Source: an uncultured Lachnospiraceae bacterium (GTDB lineage Bacteria > Bacillota > Clostridia > Lachnospirales > Lachnospiraceae). Taken from it: a stretch of DNA of 28,103 nt. Below are positions 7,301 through 14,114 of the stretch, one piece after another. The number at the start of each line of letters is the position of its first letter. Position 1 is the stretch's first letter. The DNA lies in contig CAJUMM010000036.1 in the NCBI GenBank assembly GCA_910586955.1, positions 1-28,103 of the forward strand, written 5' to 3'. Made by a program: the position numbers and the translations under genes. The notes below the pieces were generated by a model that was not told the DNA's origin, searched no databases, and worked only from the letters and a program-made list of their open reading frames with translations.

Positions 7301-8290
7301 CTATTCTCCTAAAGTTGCCGCCATAACTGCTTTAATGGTGTGCATACGGTTTTCTGCCTCGTCAAACACTACGGACCGGGCCGATTCAAACACCTCGTCC
7401 GTTACTTCCATCTCGGCAATTCCGAATTTTTCACTCATTTCTTTTCCAATCTTTGTTTTCCGGTCATGGAAAGCCGGGAGGCAATGGGTAAAGATAGCCT
7501 GGGGCCCTGCATTTTCCATCACTTTCCGGTTCACCTGATAGGGTGACAAATCCCGGATACGCTCTTCCCACACTTCATCCGGTTCACCCATGGACACCCA
7601 CACGTCCGTGTAGATAACATCCGCGCCTTTCGTTCCTGCCTCCACATCCTCCGTAAGGGTAATCACAGCCCCTGTCTCCTTGGCTATAATCTCACACCAG
7701 GCTACCAGATCCGGATCCGGGAAATATTTCTCCGGAGCGCAGGCTGTAAAGTGCATCCCCATCTTTGCACAGGCAATCATCAGGGAATTGCCCATATTGT
7801 AGCGGGCATCCCCCATGTAAACCAGCTTCACTCCCCGGAAATGTCCGATATGTTCCCGGACCGTCAGAAGCATCGCCAGCATCTGGGTGGGATGATACTC
7901 GTTGGTCAGGCCGTTCCACACAGGAACTTCCGCATATTTCGCCAGCTCCTCCACAATTTCCTGTCCATAGCCCCGGTATTCAATCCCGTCAAACATTCTT
8001 CCCAGCACACGGGCCGTATCCGCAATGCTTTCCTTTTTCCCGATCTGGGAACCGGAAGGATCCAGATAGGTCGTCCCCATACCCAGATCATGGGCTGCCA
8101 CCTCAAATGCACAGCGGGTTCTTGTACTGGTCTTCTCAAAAATCAGGGCCACGTTTTTGCCCCGCAAATCTTTCTCCACAATTCCCTGTTTTTTTCTGGC
8201 CTTCAGTTCCGCAGCCAGATCCACCAGATATTCAATCTCCTCCGGTGTGAAATCTTTCAAGGTTAAAAAGTCACGTCCTTTTAAATTCAT
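7301..8290 (-). CDS. argF: Ornithine carbamoyltransferase
   Basis: The enzyme makes citrulline from ornithine and carbamoyl phosphate in arginine synthesis, or the reverse in the deiminase pathway. The 329-residue protein shows the carbamoyl-phosphate loop STRTR, RGYGQEIVEELA, HPTQ, MGDARYNMGNS, DVWVSMGEP, the ornithine-binding Cys loop HCLPAFHD and ENRMHTIKAVM. This is close to E. coli ArgF/ArgI across its length. One oddity is LAMLLT after HPTQ where LADLLT is usual (Asp replaced by Met). No other arginine or arginine-deiminase gene is in the window, so anabolic versus catabolic use cannot be decided from context. It sits between a patatin gene and the small membrane protein, with AGGAG upstream of its ATG. 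Confidence 0.95.
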   Translation of the reverse strand: MNLKGRDFLTLKDFTPEEIEYLVDLAAELKARKKQGIVEKDLRGKNVALIFEKTSTRTRCAFEVAAHDLGMGTTYLDPSGSQIGKKESIADTARVLGRMFDGIEYRGYGQEIVEELAKYAEVPVWNGLTNEYHPTQMLAMLLTVREHIGHFRGVKLVYMGDARYNMGNSLMIACAKMGMHFTACAPEKYFPDPDLVAWCEIIAKETGAVITLTEDVEAGTKGADVIYTDVWVSMGEPDEVWEERIRDLSPYQVNRKVMENAGPQAIFTHCLPAFHDRKTKIGKEMSEKFGIAEMEVTDEVFESARSVVFDEAENRMHTIKAVMAATLGE

Positions 8291-8302
8291 CTCTCTAATC
8301 TC

Positions 8303-9478
8303 CTATCTGTTTAAAACCACGTGCACAAACTCCGGCGTATCCGGCGGAAGCTCCCGGCACGCCGCTTTGTCCGCTGCTGCCTTCCAGAGCTCCTCCACCG
8401 TATAAATCCGGTATTTGGGAACCCGCAGAAGCTTAGCCGCCGCCTCCAGCATGGCAAGATAAAGGCTCCGGTAACACCAGTTCTTCCCCAGCTTTAATTC
8501 CGATGCAAAGGCAGGAAGAATGATCTCCATGTAGTTCCGCATGGAGAGCTCCCCGCTTCCTTGCAGTCTGCAGACTGCAAGCAGGCGATCCAGCACCTCC
8601 GGGCGGATCTCCATAAGTTGTTTTAAATAATAACACTCTTCCGCCTTTTGTTCAATATAATATATTTTTCCCTCCAGGCCGTAAATCACCCGCATGGCAT
8701 CGTAATATCCAATCTTCATATTCCTGCGGCTCCTGGCTCCGTCAAACTGCAGAATACTTCCCAGATTCACCCGGGGAGCAATCTCCGTAACGCTTACCTC
8801 TTTGGGAATGGTAATCCTTTTCTCATGGCCCACTCCGAAAATCCGGATCAGAATCAGATCCTCATAACCATGCTCCAGAAGGGTATTGACTGGAAGCACA
8901 TTGGTAACTCCTCCGTCCATGTAGGTCTTTCCGTGAAGCTTCTCATTTTTAAATACCGGAAGATAGGAGCTGGCCAGAAGCATATCCTGCATCTGCCCCT
9001 CCGGGACAGCTTTCATATCTACATCCAGTTCTTTCCGGTCCGTCACGGAATAGGTACAGGAATAAAACTCCATGGGGCTTTTCCGGATCAGCTCTTCATC
9101 AATGTTTTCCTCAATCAGACGGCGCAGAGGCGTGATATCCGTGCCCCCCTCCCCCAGAATGCGGAATGTATCCCGCAGGGTTTCCCGCAGAAACTCTGCC
9201 GTCATCCCTTCCTTATCAAACAGCTTGGCCATCTGGCTGTCGTCCACATCCATAACTTTGGAATAAGCGATATCTTTCCAGAGCCCCTCCGCCCGTTCCA
9301 TATCCCCCATACAGATCAGGGCTCCGTTTAAGGCACCTACGGAAGTCCCGGCTACACCGCGGATTTTGACGCCTGCCTCCCCGAGGGCTTTCCAGGCTCC
9401 TATCTGATAGGCACCCTTTGCGCCTCCCCCTTCCAGCACCAGTCCATATTCCTTTGACAAATCCAATACGGGTTCCAT
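8303..9478 (-). CDS. Patatin-like phospholipase (RssA type)
   Basis: A predicted acyl hydrolase with a Ser-Asp dyad. The oxyanion-hole motif GGGAKGAYQ is at 17-25, the nucleophile motif GTSVG is at 44-48 with Ser46, and the catalytic Asp188 lies in DGG of YMDGGVTNVLPV. The fold therefore looks complete and active. The C-terminal half (about 200-391) carries no motif I recognise. There is no signal peptide, as in other bacterial RssA-like proteins. It is the first gene of the long run down to dusB, but no convincing sigma-A promoter precedes it. Upstream are only the SPFH terminator and a perfect small hairpin, so transcription may depend partly on read-through. The substrate is unknown; a membrane phospholipid is plausible. 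Confidence 0.9.
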   Translation of the reverse strand: MEPVLDLSKEYGLVLEGGGAKGAYQIGAWKALGEAGVKIRGVAGTSVGALNGALICMGDMERAEGLWKDIAYSKVMDVDDSQMAKLFDKEGMTAEFLRETLRDTFRILGEGGTDITPLRRLIEENIDEELIRKSPMEFYSCTYSVTDRKELDVDMKAVPEGQMQDMLLASSYLPVFKNEKLHGKTYMDGGVTNVLPVNTLLEHGYEDLILIRIFGVGHEKRITIPKEVSVTEIAPRVNLGSILQFDGARSRRNMKIGYYDAMRVIYGLEGKIYYIEQKAEECYYLKQLMEIRPEVLDRLLAVCRLQGSGELSMRNYMEIILPAFASELKLGKNWCYRSLYLAMLEAAAKLLRVPKYRIYTVEELWKAAADKAACRELPPDTPEFVHVVLNR

Positions 9479-9505
9479 TACTTTTCCTTTCCCTCCTGTT
9501 TCCGC

Positions 9506-9526
9506 TTCCGCAGCATTGCTGCGGAA
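9506..9526. repeat. Perfect 9-bp inverted repeat in the patatin leader
   Basis: TTCCGCAGC and GCTGCGGAA flank a three-base centre. On the minus strand the element follows the T tract of the preceding terminator and precedes the patatin ribosome-binding site. It has no T tract of its own, so it is a leader hairpin or a protein-binding site rather than a terminator. Confidence 0.7.
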
Positions 9527-9579
9527 TAAAAAGCGGGCTGCTGCAAAATAAGACCAGACGGCTTATTCTGCGGCAGCCC
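9524..9579 (-). terminator. Rho-independent terminator after the SPFH gene
   Basis: On the minus strand the arms GGGCTGCCGCAGAATAAG (9562-9579) and CTTATTTTGCAGCAGCCC (9535-9552) pair at 16 of 18 positions around a nine-base loop. They are followed by GCTTTTTATT. It begins about 15 bases past the SPFH stop and ends the nfeD-SPFH unit. Confidence 0.88.
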
Positions 9580-9594
9580 TGATTCTTTCAGACA

Positions 9595-10524
9595 TCAGCC
9601 TTCCTTGGCTACCTCCGCAATGGCTTTCACCATTCCGGCCATCCCCTGGATATCGGAGGGAATGATAATCTTCGTCGCCTTTCCATCTGCCGCTTTCGCA
9701 AATGCCTCCAGGCTCTTAAGCTGCAGGACAGCATCGTCCGCAGACGCTTCTTTGAGCATCTTCAAACCGTCCGCATTGGCCTGCTGTACTTTCAGGATTG
9801 CCAAAGCCTGACCTTCCGCTTCCCGGATGGTAGCTTCCTTCTTTGCCTCCGCCCGGAGGATGGCAGCTTCCTTCTCGGCCTCCGCATCCAGAATTGCAGA
9901 CTCTTTCTTACCTTCTGCCACCAGGATCGTGGACTTCTTCTCACCTTCCGCCCGGAGGATAGCTTCACGGCGCTCACGCTCCGCCTTCATCTGCTTCTCC
10001 ATGGCATCCTGAATGGCCGCAGGCGGAATGATATTTTTCAGCTCTACACGGTTTACCTTAATACCCCAGGGGTCTGTGGCAATATCCAGGGATGCCCGCA
10101 TCTTGGTATTGATCACTTCCCGGGAGGTCAAGGTCTGATCCAGTTCCAGCTCACCGATAATGTTACGCAGGGTGGTAGCCGTCAGGTTCTCAATAGCCAT
10201 AATGGGATTTTCCACGCCGTATGCAAAAAGCTTGGGATCCGTAATCTGGAAGAACACTACCGTATCAATCCGCATGGTAACGTTATCCTTGGTAATCACC
10301 GGCTGGGGTGCAAAATCCACCACCTGCTCCTTCAAAGTCACACGTCTTGCCACCCGATCCAAAAACGGAGCCTTAAAATGAATGCCTACTCCCCAGGTTC
10401 CGATATAGGCCCCCAGACGCTCCACAACCAGAGCCTGGGACTGGGGTACAATCTTAATGCAGGACGCAAGAATGATCAAAAGAAATACAACCAATATAAT
10501 GGTCAGCACTACAAAAACAGGCAT
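9595..10524 (-). CDS. SPFH/stomatin-family membrane protease-associated protein (QmcA-like)
   Basis: A band-7 scaffold protein of the inner face of the membrane. It has one N-terminal membrane anchor (about residues 4-24) and an SPFH domain beginning IVPQSQALVVERLGAYIGTW and running to about residue 180. A long charged helix follows, with five near-identical 11-residue repeats of the type (A/V)AE-K-(K/E)-(S/A)-IL. The last part (about 245-309) is rich in Ala and Lys. Such proteins form oligomers in membrane microdomains and work with NfeD partners, and an nfeD-like gene lies directly upstream with only three bases between. The GGAGG ribosome-binding site lies in the end of nfeD. The precise cellular role cannot be read from sequence. 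Confidence 0.92.
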   Translation of the reverse strand: MPVFVVLTIILVVFLLIILASCIKIVPQSQALVVERLGAYIGTWGVGIHFKAPFLDRVARRVTLKEQVVDFAPQPVITKDNVTMRIDTVVFFQITDPKLFAYGVENPIMAIENLTATTLRNIIGELELDQTLTSREVINTKMRASLDIATDPWGIKVNRVELKNIIPPAAIQDAMEKQMKAERERREAILRAEGEKKSTILVAEGKKESAILDAEAEKEAAILRAEAKKEATIREAEGQALAILKVQQANADGLKMLKEASADDAVLQLKSLEAFAKAADGKATKIIIPSDIQGMAGMVKAIAEVAKEG

Positions 10525-10527
10525 AAG

Positions 10528-10968
10528 TTAGTCCTCCTTCTTTTCTTCCACAATTAATTTTACACCTTCCACAGCTTTCACCAGCACATGCGCATCCACC
10601 GGAATCACAGCTCCGTCCTCCGCCGATCTCGCCGTCCAGGCCAGCCCTTTGACAAAAACCTCGCCTTTCCCTTCCAGATTGGAAACCTCCGCAGTCACAA
10701 CCGCCGTCTTTCCGATCAGGCTGTCCACGTTGGTCTTCTCCCTTTTCTGGCTGTTAAAATGGCGGACCGCCCAGGGCCGTGTGGCAAACAGAAGAACCAG
10801 GGATACTGCGCAAAACGCTGCCCACTGTACCGTCGGAATCACTCCCGCCAGGGAAAGAAAGAATCCCACAAGGGCGCCTCCGGCAAACCAAATGGTCGTC
10901 AGGCCCAGGGTGATAATCTCTATAATCAACAGTGCAATAAAGAGAAGCAGCCAATATAAAGCATCCAT
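10528..10968 (-). CDS. NfeD-like membrane protein
   Basis: This 146-residue protein is a short-form NfeD homologue. Its N-terminal half holds membrane spans (about residues 5-22, 24-42 and 46-64), including LGLTTIWFAGGALVGFFLS, which is typical of the family. The C-terminal half (about 80-146) is the soluble OB-fold domain (LIGKTAVVTAEVSNLEGKGEVFVKG). It lacks the N-terminal ClpP-like protease domain of long NfeD proteins. NfeD proteins pair with SPFH proteins, and the next gene is one. It starts at an ATG with GGAGG seven bases upstream and follows a recognisable promoter, so the pair is a discrete two-gene unit. Confidence 0.92.
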   Translation of the reverse strand: MDALYWLLLFIALLIIEIITLGLTTIWFAGGALVGFFLSLAGVIPTVQWAAFCAVSLVLLFATRPWAVRHFNSQKREKTNVDSLIGKTAVVTAEVSNLEGKGEVFVKGLAWTARSAEDGAVIPVDAHVLVKAVEGVKLIVEEKKED

Positions 10969-11001
10969 TTTGTTCCCTCCTTCTTCTTTTTTCTATCTGT
11001 T

Positions 11002-11030
11002 ATCATACTATAGTTTTACCCGAAATACAA
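11002..11030 (-). promoter_or_regulatory. Probable sigma-A promoter for nfeD-SPFH
   Basis: TTGTAT (11025-11030) and TATGAT (11002-11007) on the minus strand are separated by 17 bases. They lie about 35-60 bases upstream of the nfeD ATG and downstream of the preceding terminator-like hairpin. Confidence 0.65.
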
Positions 11031-11061
11031 GGAGAGCAGTTGTTAAATTTTGATGAAGGAA

Positions 11062-11099
11062 AGGATCTGCAAGGGAGCGCCCTTTCCGGAACGCTCCCT
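11062..11099 (-). terminator. Terminator-like hairpin after the cell-wall hydrolase gene
   Basis: AGGGAGCG (11092-11099) and CGCTCCCT (11072-11079) on the minus strand form an 8-bp GC-rich stem 13 bases after the hydrolase stop. The tail TGCAGATCCTTTCC is only weakly T-rich, so termination may be inefficient. Confidence 0.55.
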
Positions 11100-11111
11100 C
11101 CTGCGAATTTC

Positions 11112-12143
11112 TCAATAAAATACATGGCTCCCAATCACAATGCTGTCCGAACCAACCGAAGCCCCGGCCCTGCGGAAATGGGTATAACTTCCGATGGTAG
11201 TATAGCCGTTAATGGCATCCTGTGCCGCCTGCATACAGCTGGCCTTGGGGCCTCCAAGATACCTGGCAATGGAACCGTTGCTCACCGGTCCGAACTGTCC
11301 CGGCGCATAGATAACCTCCGCAATGGAATTGGGATACCGGGGACTCTTCACCCGGTTCATTACCACGGCGCCGATAGCCACCTGGCCGTCATAGGGCTGG
11401 TTGCCGCCCTCAGCCTGGATAAGAGCCGCCAGAAGCACCACCTCGTTGCCGTTGGCCTGGAAAGCAGCCAGCTGCTGTTTCAGCTTTTCCCGCTTCTCCT
11501 CTGCTTCCTTGGCCCGGATTTCCTCCATGGTCATAGCCTCCCCCAGCTCATACTGGACACTCACAAACTCCGCTGCCACAAAGCCTGTCTTTTCTTCCGC
11601 ATATTGGACCTGAATCCACTCGGCCTCTTCCACGGATTCTCCTTCCACCACGTCCAGCTTCTCGCCTTCTCCAATGGTCTTCAAAATTCTGGACTCCGTG
11701 TTAGCCTCGGAGCGGATGCGCAAGCCTCCCGTAGTGGAGGTAGCCACAAGCATCACTTCCTCCTGGGCACGCTCATAAGCTTCCATGCCGAACACCAGAT
11801 ATTCATTGTTTACATAACCTTCCAGATTGCCGGACTGTATCTTAGTCCAGCCCTCCAGCATTTCCACCACATTGCCGCCGTCCCCCTGGAACATCCTTCC
11901 CAGGGCCTCCGATTCCGCATTGGGTTCCGAGCGCACAGTCACATAATCGTCTACATTTGCAAGAACCTTCGTCTCCCATTCATCCTGGCGCTGCATTTCT
12001 TCAAAATCTTCACTCGTCAAATCTTCCATAACAGAGCTGATACCGGCCGATGTCTCCACATCCAGATCCTCAAATCCCGTTGTCAAAATCCAGATCATGG
12101 CCAGACTCAGAAAAACCGGCATCCGTTTACGGATTGTGTACAT
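11112..12143 (-). CDS. Secreted cell-wall hydrolase: two SH3 domains plus SleB domain
   Basis: A probable peptidoglycan hydrolase acting outside the membrane. A basic N-terminus and a hydrophobic segment (about residues 8-23) form a signal peptide or anchor. Two bacterial SH3 repeats follow (about 61-117 with VTVRSEPNAESEALG, and 131-198 with LRIRSEANTESRIL), then a charged helical linker (200-230) and a SleB/CwlJ-type Hydrolase_2 domain (234-343). The probable catalytic Glu245 is in LIQAEGG, followed by VAIGAVVMNRV. Unlike SleB spore-cortex enzymes it has SH3 rather than peptidoglycan-binding-type N-terminal domains, so vegetative wall turnover is as likely as germination. The ATG at 12143 has AGGGAGG five bases upstream and is preferred to the ATG at 12164. 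It is a single-gene unit with its own promoter. Confidence 0.9.
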   Translation of the reverse strand: MYTIRKRMPVFLSLAMIWILTTGFEDLDVETSAGISSVMEDLTSEDFEEMQRQDEWETKVLANVDDYVTVRSEPNAESEALGRMFQGDGGNVVEMLEGWTKIQSGNLEGYVNNEYLVFGMEAYERAQEEVMLVATSTTGGLRIRSEANTESRILKTIGEGEKLDVVEGESVEEAEWIQVQYAEEKTGFVAAEFVSVQYELGEAMTMEEIRAKEAEEKREKLKQQLAAFQANGNEVVLLAALIQAEGGNQPYDGQVAIGAVVMNRVKSPRYPNSIAEVIYAPGQFGPVSNGSIARYLGGPKASCMQAAQDAINGYTTIGSYTHFRRAGASVGSDSIVIGSHVFY

Positions 12144-12178
12144 ATAGACCTCCCTGTGTAACATTTGTATTTCATTTT

Positions 12179-12216
12179 ATTACAATTATTATTACAAATA
12201 TTACAAGATTATTACG
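12179..12216 (-). repeat. Repeated TGTAAT motifs in the leader of the cell-wall hydrolase gene
   Basis: On the minus strand TGTAAT occurs at 12200-12205, 12191-12196 and 12179-12184, with CGTAAT at 12211-12216. Start-to-start spacings are 11, 9 and 12 bases. The motifs fill the AT-rich stretch between the -10 and the start codon. CGTAAT-N5-TGTAAT differs by one base from the WalR box TGTWAH-N5-TGTWAH, so an operator is plausible. Confidence 0.5.
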
Positions 12217-12221
12217 CCGTT

Positions 12222-12250
12222 ATTGTAGCAAAGAGATCTATCTTTGTCAA
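12222..12250 (-). promoter_or_regulatory. Sigma-A promoter of the cell-wall hydrolase gene
   Basis: TTGACA (12245-12250) and TACAAT (12222-12227) on the minus strand have a 17-base spacer. They lie about 80 bases upstream of the hydrolase ATG and downstream of the preceding methyltransferase gene. Confidence 0.85.
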
Positions 12251-12296
12251 GAGTATGAATTCCCCCGGATTTGCAATTTTTTGAAAATTCTTCCTG

Positions 12297-13076
12297 TCAG
12301 GACTTCCTTATCTGCCGATATGCTTCATAAAGCAGAATGGCTGAGGCAACGGAAGCATTCAAAGACTCCAGCTTCCCTTCCATCGGTATCCGGATGGGGA
12401 TATCCGCCCCGGCTGCCAGTTCTGCACTCAGGCCGCTGCTCTCATTTCCTATCAGGAAAGCGGCTCCTGCCCTGTAGTCTTCCCTGTCATAAGTATGTTT
12501 TCCCTCCAGATGTGCGGCAAAAGAGGGAATTCCTCTCTTTTGCAGAAGTGCCAGCACCTCCCCCAGGTCCTCCCCATAAAAGAAGGGTACCCGGTAAATG
12601 GACCCCATGGTAGAGCGGATGGTTTTGGGATTGTACATGTCCACGGAACCTCTGCTTAGAATGACTCCTGCTGCTCCCGCACCTTCGGCCGTCCGCATAA
12701 TAGTCCCCAGATTTCCCGGATCCTGAAGATTTTCCAGAATCAAAAGCAGCGGCTTTTCTTTCCCCAGGAGCTCCTCCAAGGCATAGTGATACTGCCGTAT
12801 CAGGCAGAGAATCCCCTGGGGATTCTGGGTATCGCTCATTACCCGGAACACGGAGTCCTGGACCACCTCACAGGGAACCTCTTTCAGCGCCGGATCCTCC
12901 CCGTACTTCTCAAAGAAGCTCTCGGAACAATAGACCTTTTCTATCCGATCTTTAGGTGCTTCCCGGAACATCTTCGGTCCCTCTGCCACAAACAGATCCT
13001 TTGCATCCCGGACCTTCCCCTTCTTATTTAACTGCATCAGCAGTTTTACCTGCTGGTTTGCCGTACTGGTAATCAT
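12297..13076 (-). CDS. TrmH/SpoU-family RNA 2'-O-ribose methyltransferase
   Basis: A SAM-dependent methyltransferase with a trefoil-knot fold that methylates ribose 2'-OH in rRNA or tRNA. The 259 residues comprise an N-terminal substrate-binding domain (about 1-105, SpoU_sub_bind type, starting MITSTANQQVKLLMQL) and the SPOUT domain. All three SpoU motifs are present: motif 1 LENLQDPGNLGTIMRTAE, motif 2 FLIGNESSGLS and motif 3 IPMEGKLESLNASVASAILLYE. The exact RNA target is not evident; RlmB-like and TsnR-like members share these motifs. It begins 14 bases after the pfkA stop with GGGGGAG as ribosome-binding site, and is last in the coaBC-dnaE-pfkA operon. No clear terminator follows. Confidence 0.93.
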   Translation of the reverse strand: MITSTANQQVKLLMQLNKKGKVRDAKDLFVAEGPKMFREAPKDRIEKVYCSESFFEKYGEDPALKEVPCEVVQDSVFRVMSDTQNPQGILCLIRQYHYALEELLGKEKPLLLILENLQDPGNLGTIMRTAEGAGAAGVILSRGSVDMYNPKTIRSTMGSIYRVPFFYGEDLGEVLALLQKRGIPSFAAHLEGKHTYDREDYRAGAAFLIGNESSGLSAELAAGADIPIRIPMEGKLESLNASVASAILLYEAYRQIRKS

Positions 13077-13090
13077 AAGAACCGCTCCCC

Positions 13091-14068
13091 CTAGTGGGTG
13101 GACAGGGCCAGGGCGATTTCGTACTGGTAAGGAGCAATTCCTTTGGCCATCTGCAGGGCCTCGTCAATGTCAAAGTCCTGGAACTCCCCGTGCTGGTACC
13201 CCACCACCCGGTTGGTTTTGCCTGCGCAGAGCAGATCCGCCGCCATGGCTCCCATCATGGAAGCATATACCCGGTCCTTGCAGGTGGGACTTCCGCCCCG
13301 CTGCATGTGGCCCAGAATCGTGGCTCTCGTCTCGATCCCGGTAGCCGCTTCAATCCGGCGGGCCATACTGGTGGAATGGCCCACGCCCTCCGCATTGACA
13401 ATAATATGATGCTTCTTGCCCCGCTTCCGGTTGGCAATGATGTTGTTGATAATCTTCTGCTCGTCATAGTCGTAATTCTCGGGCAGGAGAATGTCCTCGG
13501 CTCCGTTGGCAATGCCGCACCACAGTGCAATGTACCCTGCATTCCTTCCCATAACCTCAATGATACTGCAGCGCTCATGGGAGGTGGAAGTATCCCGCAC
13601 CTTATCGATGGCCTCCATAGCCGTATTTACCGCCGTATCAAACCCAATGGTGTACTCCGTACAGGAAATGTCCAGATCAATGGTTCCCGGAACACCGATG
13701 GTATTGATCCCCAGAGCCGCCAGTTTCTGGGCTCCCTTAAAGGACCCGTCTCCGCCGATTACCACAATCCCGTCAATGCCGTGCTTCCGGCAAATCTCGG
13801 CTCCCCGCTGCTGGCCTTCCTCCGTCATAAATTCCCGGCACCGGGCCGTGAACAAGATGGTTCCGCCCCGCTCTATGGTGTTGGACACGTCATTGGCGGA
13901 CAGATCCACAATCTCCTCGTTCAAAAGACCCGTGTAGCCTTTCCGGATGCCCTTGACGGCCTTTCCGTTGGCAAGAGCCTTCCTCACCACCGCACGGATG
14001 GCCGCATTCATTCCCGGCGCGTCGCCGCCGCTGGTCAGTACCCCGATTGTATTAATTTCTTTTGCCAT
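13091..14068 (-). CDS. pfkA: ATP-dependent 6-phosphofructokinase
   Basis: The committed glycolytic step, phosphorylating fructose 6-phosphate to fructose 1,6-bisphosphate. The 325-residue length fits the bacterial PfkA group. Visible motifs are the ATP loop TSGGDAPGMNAAIR, the Mg-ATP motif GGDGSFKGA, where Gly rather than Asp after GGD indicates ATP and not pyrophosphate as donor, the catalytic loop PGTIDLD, YTIGFDTAVNTAMEAID, and the substrate-binding MGRNAGYIAL. The usual TIDND reads TIDLD here; both Asp residues are kept. It starts at an ATG with AGGAGG (14076-14081) upstream, 46 bases after dnaE. The order dnaE-pfkA is common in Firmicutes and supports both assignments. Confidence 0.96.
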   Translation of the reverse strand: MAKEINTIGVLTSGGDAPGMNAAIRAVVRKALANGKAVKGIRKGYTGLLNEEIVDLSANDVSNTIERGGTILFTARCREFMTEEGQQRGAEICRKHGIDGIVVIGGDGSFKGAQKLAALGINTIGVPGTIDLDISCTEYTIGFDTAVNTAMEAIDKVRDTSTSHERCSIIEVMGRNAGYIALWCGIANGAEDILLPENYDYDEQKIINNIIANRKRGKKHHIIVNAEGVGHSTSMARRIEAATGIETRATILGHMQRGGSPTCKDRVYASMMGAMAADLLCAGKTNRVVGYQHGEFQDFDIDEALQMAKGIAPYQYEIALALSTH

Positions 14069-14114
14069 ACCAAAACCTCCTGCTGTGAAGTTTTTATCCC
14101 TATCTGATGTGATT

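Noticed and set aside
11040..12161. Plus-strand open frame of 373 codons
   Set aside because: Antisense to the SH3-SleB hydrolase across its length, with no recognisable domain in its translation.
12251..12296. Terminator after the TrmH-like methyltransferase gene
   Set aside because: Only a tiny TCCTG/CAGGA pairing with an impossible loop and a poor tail was found, so no terminator is called.
13094..14107. Plus-strand open frame of 337 codons
   Set aside because: Exact shadow of pfkA, without motifs.
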